Source: Planctomycetota bacterium (lineage in GTDB: Bacteria > Planctomycetota > Planctomycetia > Pirellulales > Pirellulaceae). Taken from it: a stretch of 40,486 nucleotides of DNA. A model generated the notes under the pieces. The model was not told the DNA's origin. It made no database searches and was given only the letters and a program-made list of their open reading frames with translations. Below, in pieces: positions 35,158 through 40,486 of the stretch. The translations under genes and the position numbers were made by a program. Location of the stretch: NCBI GenBank assembly GCA_003671195.1, contig QWPJ01000105.1, forward strand, positions 1 through 40,486, read 5' to 3'. The stretch's first letter is position 1. Each line of letters starts with the position of its first letter.

Positions 35158-36498
35158 TCAAACGACGGCTGGGACCTCGAAACCCTTGCGGTAGGATTTG
35201 CTCAAGAGCGCCGCGGCGGCCGGGTCGCCTGCAAGTGCAAGCTTGGCTGCATCCCATTGAAGGATCTTGCCTGGGAGCCTAGCGGCGATGTTTCCGAGTT
35301 GAACCGTTTCGGTCAAGGGACCTGCGTATTCGAATCCGTCGGTGGTTTTCTTACCGGCGATCACCGCATCGACCCAATCGTGCCAGTGATTGGTCCCTGC
35401 GATTTGGGGAAGAGGAACATTTTTGACTTTGTTGCCTTCGTAAAGCGATGGCATTCCTACGTGGGGCAGGACCATGGTTCCGGTTTCACCGATAAAGAGC
35501 GAGCCGCCACCGGGCAGCTCAACACCTTCGGGGAGTTGAGCAAGCTCGCGAGGCGGTTTGAGTCCTCCGTCGCGCCAGACGACTTGGATCGGCGAGTCGA
35601 CGGTGTACTTCGTCGGCGGAAAAACGTAGGTGATGGTTTCTGGACCGGGCCATACTTCGTTGGTGGTTCCATCGTTTTGAGCTACAAGGCTTGTCGGGGC
35701 TGTCAGCAGCAGGGCGCTAAAGACAGGGTCGAGGATATGGCAGCCGAAGTCCCCGAGTGCACCCGAGCCGAAGTCTTGCCAATCGCGCCATTTAAACGGG
35801 TGGTAGATATCGGGAGCGAAGGGCCTTTCGGGGGCCGCACCGAGCCACAGATCCCATTGGACATGGTTTGGCACGGGGGCTGAATCGGGCCGATCCGTGC
35901 GCTTGCAGTACTGTCGGCCTTGGACTCCGATCCATGAGTGAACTTCCTTGATTTTGCCGATCGCTCCGTCTTGAATGAGCCTCACGCCGAGCCGATATTC
36001 TTTGGCCGAGTGGATTTGGTTTCCCATTTGGGTAGTAAGGTTTTTCTTTTGTGCCAAGAGCCGCATTTGGCGAGCTTCCCAAACCGTGTGGGTCAGTGGT
36101 TTTTGGCAGTAGATATGCTTGCCCATCCCCATGGCCATCATGGCCGCAGGGGCGTGCATATGGTCGGGGGTCGAAACGATGACTGCGTCGACTTTGTCGG
36201 CCAGCTCGCTGAGCATCAGGCGGTAGTCTGCAAAGTGCTTGACTCCCGGAAAGGCCTTGTCGACCAGATCAAAGCGTTGGGTGTCGATATCGCAAAAGCC
36301 TACGAATTTGACTTTGGCATGACTTCCGACTTGGGATAGATCGGACCAGCCCATCCCGTTGACGCCGACGACTGCCACGTGGAGCTCTTGTTCGGCCGTG
36401 CAAGCCCGCAGAACATGGGGAGCAGCGGCGATGGTCCAAGCCGCAGCCGAGGAGGCTTGGAGAAAGGCACGGCGGGGGATCGATACGGAGGTTGGCAT
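35158..36498 (-). CDS. Tat-exported Gfo/Idh/MocA family oxidoreductase
   Basis: This 446-residue protein has a twin-arginine signal (IPRRAFLQASSAAAWTIAAAP, residues ~7-27), placing it outside the cytoplasm. The Rossmann fold follows from about 38 (HVAVVGVNGMG). The catalytic-lysine motif appears as CQKPLTHT, close to the EKP of the family, and the C-terminal domain holds GDFGCHILDPV with the usual His. Families of this kind in planctomycetes act on sugars or inositol-like compounds, with a bound nicotinamide cofactor. The exact substrate is not visible. A neighbouring gene for sugar use was not found. Confidence 0.9.
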   Translation of the reverse strand: MPTSVSIPRRAFLQASSAAAWTIAAAPHVLRACTAEQELHVAVVGVNGMGWSDLSQVGSHAKVKFVGFCDIDTQRFDLVDKAFPGVKHFADYRLMLSELADKVDAVIVSTPDHMHAPAAMMAMGMGKHIYCQKPLTHTVWEARQMRLLAQKKNLTTQMGNQIHSAKEYRLGVRLIQDGAIGKIKEVHSWIGVQGRQYCKRTDRPDSAPVPNHVQWDLWLGAAPERPFAPDIYHPFKWRDWQDFGSGALGDFGCHILDPVFSALLLTAPTSLVAQNDGTTNEVWPGPETITYVFPPTKYTVDSPIQVVWRDGGLKPPRELAQLPEGVELPGGGSLFIGETGTMVLPHVGMPSLYEGNKVKNVPLPQIAGTNHWHDWVDAVIAGKKTTDGFEYAGPLTETVQLGNIAARLPGKILQWDAAKLALAGDPAAAALLSKSYRKGFEVPAVV

Positions 36499-36673
36499 AG
36501 CAGTCGGTTGGGTAAGGGAGCGGTTGAGAATGCTCGTGCATGTGGATTAAGGCAGCCGCAGCGGACCCTGGGAGCTTATTAAGTCGGGATCCACGACCTA
36601 ATCAAGGAATCAGTATACTATCGGCCTTGGGGCAATGGAAACATTTTGATCGTTCTTCAGTTCGGTTTTCTTC

Positions 36674-37007
36674 TTACTCGTACTCAGTGAAACGGTACTC
36701 GTACTCAGTGAAACGGTACTCGTACTCGAAAGGATGCAGAGGACAGAACCCATCTTCGACCACGAGCAGTCGTATCGAATCGCCAAATCACTAAACGGAT
36801 CCCTTCGCCATGCCCGGGATCAATCGCTTCGAGCAACGCAGTCGGTTTTTCCAGATCGCTCGTCGTTCCACTTTGGAATGCGCGGCGATTGACGATATAC
36901 TGCTATCGAACCAGGCGATCGGTTCCGAAGCGATCCGATATCGGAGAAAACAGTCGAGTACGAGTACGAGTACCGTTTCACTGAGTACGAGTAGGAGAAG
37001 AAAACGG
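36674..37007. repeat. Inverted pair of repeated gene tails around a decayed segment
   Basis: The left arm holds two copies of a 21 bp direct repeat (36675-36695 and 36696-36716) plus a partial third. The right arm (36956-37007) is its inverted counterpart, including the shared T-rich or A-rich flank. Read outward, each arm encodes the same type of peptide and a stop: on the minus strand EYEYRFTEYEYRFTEYE then TAA (36676-36674), on the plus strand EYEYEYRFTEYE then TAG (36992-36994). The rest of the 633 bp gap between the Gfo gene and the DUF58 gene has no intact gene. Confidence 0.85.
36810..36994 (+). pseudogene. Remnant of a four-helix-bundle (S23/IVP-like) protein gene
   Basis: The plus frame from 36810 reads NRFEQRSRFFQIARRSTLEC then AAIDDILL. 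This matches the RFFEIARGSxLECAAIxDxL core of planctomycete four-helix-bundle proteins, many of which end in an acidic/aromatic EYEYEYR tail. Here a stop (TAA at 36792-36794) lies 15 bases before the core, the N-terminal helices are missing, and the tail at 36956-36994 is in another frame. The gene is therefore truncated and frameshifted. The family call is from memory of the motif. Confidence 0.6.
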
Positions 37008-37131
37008 ACGAGAAAATACATCGGACCGAATGTGCTCCTTGCATTGTCTTTTTTTCCCTTGCCCCTTGGAACTCCTTTTTAGCCTCGTGCCCCTTTTTAC
37101 CTATTGAGAGAATGGAAGGAAACGCCCAGCG

Positions 37132-38043
37132 ATGCCACAAGCTTCCTTAGACGCATCGGGTTCATCGGACCAAACGCTCCTTTCTCCTGAGATGATGGCC
37201 AAGCTCGAGCGGATGGAGCTTGTGAGCCGAAAGATTTTCAGAGGGAGGATGAAAGGGGAACGCCGCAGCAAGCGAAAAGGTCAGAGTGTCGAGTTTGCAG
37301 ACTTCCGAAATTACGTCGCAGGAGACGACCTACGATTCATCGATTGGAATCTATTTGCTCGGCTCGATAGGCTCTATTTGAAGATCTTCCTCGAGGAAGA
37401 GGATCTGCACGTTTACACGTTGGTCGACGATTCGCTGTCGATGGATTTCGGAATGCCGTCGAAGTTCTTGACGGCCAAGCGGATAGCGGCCGCATTGGGA
37501 TACATCGGACTGTGTCGAGGGGATCGCGTCTCGGTATCGACGTTCAGCAAAGCCTCCGCGCCGTTGGTGGTCCGTGGCCGATCGAGTTCCCACCGGCTCA
37601 TCGGTCAACTTCAGTCGGCACAGTGTCAGAACCCCGCCCCTTCGATGGAGGAATCGGTTCGACATTTCTGCTTGAGAAATACTGGCAAAGGCATCGTCAT
37701 CTTGATTACCGACTTGATGAACAAGACCGGCTACGAAACTGCATTGAAGATGCTCGTAGCGCGCGAGATGGACATCTACCTGATCCATGTGCTCAGTCCC
37801 GAGGAGCTCGAACCGAATTTGACCGGCGATTTGAAACTCATGGATGCCGAGGACTTCGACATGCGGGAGGTCTCGATTTCCGCTTCGTTGCTACAGCGCT
37901 ACCGTTTGACGCTCAATGCATTTATCGACTCGGCACGAAGTTTCTGCAATCGGCGGTCGATCGGATATGTCTCGGTCCGGAGCGATCAAGCGATCGATCC
38001 GTTGATCAATGACTACCTTCGTTCACGCGGCTTGGTTCGCTAA
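37132..38043 (+). CDS. DUF58 domain protein
   Basis: This 303-residue protein has the DUF58 signature GDDLRFIDWNLFARLDRLYLK at about 64-84 and a vWA-like metal site pattern DDSLSM at 99-104. No membrane segment is seen, so this is the short cytoplasmic form. DUF58 proteins usually stand between a MoxR ATPase and BatA-type von Willebrand proteins and are thought to act in chaperone-like assembly or stress systems. The BatA-like partner follows after 11 nt, but no MoxR gene is upstream in this window. A purine-rich GGAAGGAAAC lies upstream of the ATG. Confidence 0.9.
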   Translation: MPQASLDASGSSDQTLLSPEMMAKLERMELVSRKIFRGRMKGERRSKRKGQSVEFADFRNYVAGDDLRFIDWNLFARLDRLYLKIFLEEEDLHVYTLVDDSLSMDFGMPSKFLTAKRIAAALGYIGLCRGDRVSVSTFSKASAPLVVRGRSSSHRLIGQLQSAQCQNPAPSMEESVRHFCLRNTGKGIVILITDLMNKTGYETALKMLVAREMDIYLIHVLSPEELEPNLTGDLKLMDAEDFDMREVSISASLLQRYRLTLNAFIDSARSFCNRRSIGYVSVRSDQAIDPLINDYLRSRGLVR

Positions 38044-38054
38044 GGAGCATTGCG

Positions 38055-40199
38055 ATGACCTGGATCAATATGCTCTCCCCGCTTCAATGGGCGTTGCTCC
38101 TGGCAATTCCACCGGCGATCCTGAGTTTGTATTTTTTGAAGCTCAAACGGCACGAGTCGGTCGTCCCGAGCACGATGCTTTGGAAACGTGCGATCGAGGA
38201 TCTGCACGTCAACAGCCTTTGGCAAAAACTCCGCAAGAACCTGCTTTTGTATCTGCAGCTTTTGTTCGTCGGCCTGTTGATCCTGGCCTGCATCCGGCCC
38301 GGCTGGAGCGGGATGAATCGCCTCGGGGAGCGTCGGATCTACATCATCGATCATTCGGCGAGCATGCAGGCAAGCGACAGCAAGCCGAGTCGCTTGGAAG
38401 TCGCACGCGAAAAAGCGATGAAGCTCATCCAAGATGCAGCTAGCAACGATTCAGCCATGGTCATCGCCACGTCGGACCGCGCAAGCGTCGAACAAGGATT
38501 TACCAACAACCGAAGCTTGCTCGAAAAAGCCGTCGAGCGCATCGAGCCCACCGCCCAATTGACCGACGTGAGCGAAGCGTTCCGCGTCGCTGCCGGCTTG
38601 GCCAACCCCGGACGAATGAGCTTTGAAGACAACGTCGATATTCAGGTTGCCGACGCCGTCCCAGCAACCGTCTACTTCCTGAGCGATGGTGCCATCGGGG
38701 AACTCGACGAATCCGAATTCGGACAGCTCAAAATCGAGTATGTCCCTATCGGAAATCCCGATACCCCCAACGCAGGGATCCTGAGCTTCGCTATCCAACG
38801 TACCGAGACACAAGAAGCCCAAGCCAACCCAGGATCCATCTCGGCCTTTGCTCGGATGATCCAGCACGGTTCGCAAGCCATCGAATGCACCGCTTCGCTC
38901 TACTGGAACGATTCGCTCGTCGATGCCCAAAAAGTCCAACTACAACCCGAACAAGAAACCGGGATCCAGTTCGAGCTCCAAGGAATCGAAAGCGGAACTC
39001 TCAAACTCCAACTCGATCACTCCGACGCTCTCCCTTTAGACAATGTCGCTTATGCTGCCATTCGGCCCGATCGCCAAGTCAGTATTCTCCTGGTTACCGC
39101 TGGCAATACCGCACTGGAGACCGCACTGCGCACACAACGCATCACGCAGATCGCCAAAGTGCAGATCGAGCCGATCAGTTACCTAGCGAGCCAGGACTAC
39201 CAAACCAACGCGAGCGAATCGAAGTACGATTTGATCCTCTACGACTCGTGCTCGCCGGAGAAGATGCCTGCAGCCAGCACCCTGTTTCTCGGCAGTGTTC
39301 CTCCTGCCGATATCCAACCTGCGGTACGGGATTCGAACTCAGCCGATGCGAAAGCCGATCCCTCAGCGAGTCCCGAAACAACACTCTCGACCAACGCACC
39401 TGCAAATGTGGCAAATGCGGCAGAAAAGACCGATTCACCCCCAAGTGCCGTCGCACTGGAGGAAAACCCTAAGTGGACTTTTGGCGAATTATCCGGTCCA
39501 GTGATCGTCTTGGATGTCAACCGATCGCATCCGATCAGCCAGTACTTGGAAATGGCATCGGTTGGGATTGTCGAGGCCCGAACCGTGCGTCCCCCTAGCT
39601 CGGGTGCGATCCTGATGATCTCCGACAACGGACCACTCTTTGCCATTGCCCCGCGTGGGCCTTATCAAGACGCCGTGTTGGGGTTCGACATTGTCCGGCC
39701 TAGTGCCGAGGGGATGGAGATCAACAGCGACTGGGGGATCAAGCGATCGTTTCCTGTTTTTGTGCTCTCGGCGGTCGAGAATTTGGCAGGAGGGATCACC
39801 GAAGCCAGTGCTGCGAGCGTCCAGCCGGGCTTGCCGGTCCAGTTGATTTTATCGAACCGTTTTGAGAAGTATCAGATCGTCGACCCGAAAGGCAAGATCG
39901 AGACGATCCAGCGCAGCGGCGATGGGAGATTCCTGTACACCAAGACCGAGCAATTGGGAGTCTACGAGGTCCGGGCTGAGGGATTGGAGGAACCTGTCGA
40001 GCGATTTTGCGTCAATTTGTTCTCCAATCGCGAGAGCGACTTGCAAGTCGGCTTGGAGCTCAAGACCGGTGCGGAATCGATTGCAGCGACATCCAACACG
40101 ATCCGAGCAAGGCAAGAGACCTGGCGATGGCTATTGTTGTTAGCGATCGGCTTTTTGATGTTCGAGTGGATGGTATTCAACCGCCGGATCTTCGTCTAA
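38055..40199 (+). CDS. BatA-like membrane protein with von Willebrand A domain
   Basis: This 714-residue protein has two N-terminal membrane segments (about 8-28 and 62-80), then a vWA domain with the metal-binding motif DHSAS at 99-103 and a third span at the C-terminus (about 690-708). The sequence between residues ~410 and 470 is a Ser/Ala/Pro-rich insertion. AAGGAG 7 nt before the ATG is a strong ribosome binding site. It pairs with the DUF58 protein and should present a large extracytoplasmic or loop domain. Family function in planctomycetes is not established. Confidence 0.9.
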   Translation: MTWINMLSPLQWALLLAIPPAILSLYFLKLKRHESVVPSTMLWKRAIEDLHVNSLWQKLRKNLLLYLQLLFVGLLILACIRPGWSGMNRLGERRIYIIDHSASMQASDSKPSRLEVAREKAMKLIQDAASNDSAMVIATSDRASVEQGFTNNRSLLEKAVERIEPTAQLTDVSEAFRVAAGLANPGRMSFEDNVDIQVADAVPATVYFLSDGAIGELDESEFGQLKIEYVPIGNPDTPNAGILSFAIQRTETQEAQANPGSISAFARMIQHGSQAIECTASLYWNDSLVDAQKVQLQPEQETGIQFELQGIESGTLKLQLDHSDALPLDNVAYAAIRPDRQVSILLVTAGNTALETALRTQRITQIAKVQIEPISYLASQDYQTNASESKYDLILYDSCSPEKMPAASTLFLGSVPPADIQPAVRDSNSADAKADPSASPETTLSTNAPANVANAAEKTDSPPSAVALEENPKWTFGELSGPVIVLDVNRSHPISQYLEMASVGIVEARTVRPPSSGAILMISDNGPLFAIAPRGPYQDAVLGFDIVRPSAEGMEINSDWGIKRSFPVFVLSAVENLAGGITEASAASVQPGLPVQLILSNRFEKYQIVDPKGKIETIQRSGDGRFLYTKTEQLGVYEVRAEGLEEPVERFCVNLFSNRESDLQVGLELKTGAESIAATSNTIRARQETWRWLLLLAIGFLMFEWMVFNRRIFV

Positions 40200-40210
40200 A
40201 GCCCCCCGTA

Positions 40211-40341
40211 GGACGGACTTCCAGTCCGTCCGCCTTTAAAGGAAACTAAACAACGTGGGATAGGCTTCCAGCCTGTCCGCTATGGAAAGAGAACAGAAAA
40301 ACAACCACTGACCACAACAAGAAAAGGACAGGCTGGAAGCC
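40211..40341. repeat. Cluster of palindromes with TCC loops
   Basis: GGACGGACT at 40211-40219 pairs with AGTCCGTCC at 40223-40231 around a TCC loop. GGATAGGCT (40258-40266) pairs, with one wobble, with AGCCTGTCC (40270-40278), again around TCC. The 16 bases at 40263-40278 recur inverted at 40326-40341. The cluster lies between the BatA-like gene and the transposase remnant, and may help end transcription. Confidence 0.75.
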
Positions 40342-40344
40342 ATT

Positions 40345-40486
40345 TTATACCCCACAAGTCATTTGATTAAAGGCAGCGTACGCTTCGACGATCGTTTCAA
40401 AACGGCTCATCCCTCGCCAAATCGTTTTTGAGCCGGGCGGGCCTTGCGATTTTTTGTCGATGTAACCCCCGATTTGCGCGATCGAG
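40345..40486 (-). mobile_element. C-terminus of an IS4-like transposase (partial, runs off the edge)
   Basis: On the minus strand the frame ending in TAA (40347-40345) reads IAQIGGYIDKKSQGPPGSKT and continues IWRGMSRFETIVEAY. This matches the C-terminal GGxxxRKxDGPPGxxTLWxG block of IS4-family DDE transposases. Only about 47 residues are inside the window, so it is unclear whether the element is complete. No terminal inverted repeat could be assigned, although the TCC-loop palindromes lie next to its 3' end. Confidence 0.7.

Overview
The window looks like chromosome of a planctomycete, probably Pirellulales-like. This is inferred from gene content and style. There is a short protein beginning MRLTLRTLL, of a kind I associate with this phylum. 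There are Tat-exported oxidoreductases, a DUF58/von Willebrand pair, long secreted proteins of planctomycete type, and extragenic palindromes with TCC loops. There is also a remnant of a four-helix-bundle gene with an acidic/aromatic EYEYR tail. The DNA is moderately GC-rich, apart from an AT-richer toxin-antitoxin island near 16.6-17.2 kb. No tRNA, rRNA or CRISPR was seen.

Layout. 0-4.75 kb (minus strand): an ABC-2 type exporter (ATPase, then permease with a large His-containing loop), a membrane-anchored hypothetical protein, and the start of a probable rhomboid-like protein that leaves the window. 4.9-15.1 kb (plus strand): folC, a short membrane-anchored protein, a long secretin-N-domain protein overlapping an SDR dehydrogenase, a KefC-like antiporter overlapping an M32 carboxypeptidase, and a DJ-1/PfpI protein with a possible Tat leader. 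15.1-17.6 kb: an accessory stretch with three tandem copies of a ~415 bp hairpin-rich unit, a VapC-type toxin gene broken by one stop codon, its antitoxin, and a strong terminator. 17.6-20.5 kb (minus): a large secreted metzincin-type protease. 20.5-21.35 kb: a divergent intergenic region with a terminator that no gene explains, so a candidate small RNA. 21.35-24.55 kb (plus): a cbb3 oxidase operon with fused CcoN-CcoO, CcoQ and a one-haem CcoP. 24.8-28.9 kb (minus): the redox sensor Rex directly downstream of a three-module enzyme (fatty acyl-AMP ligase, acyl carrier protein, alpha-oxoamine synthase). 29.1-31.9 kb (plus): promoter, rplM, rpsI and a halogenase-like flavoprotein. 32.0-36.5 kb (minus): cyanophycin synthetase and a Tat-exported Gfo/Idh/MocA oxidoreductase. 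36.5-37.1 kb: repeats and a four-helix-bundle remnant. 37.1-40.2 kb (plus): DUF58 and BatA-like proteins. The right edge holds palindromes and the C-terminus of an IS4-like transposase.

Themes. Energy and redox genes sit together (cbb3 oxidase beside Rex), and Rex probably shares a transcript with the fused lipid/amino-ketone enzyme. That enzyme carries all modules needed to activate a fatty acid, tether it and condense it with an amino acid, and it is the strongest candidate for unusual biochemistry here. The second candidate is the repeat/toxin-antitoxin stretch with its hairpin arrays. Functions are assigned from motifs read by eye; no database search was possible.
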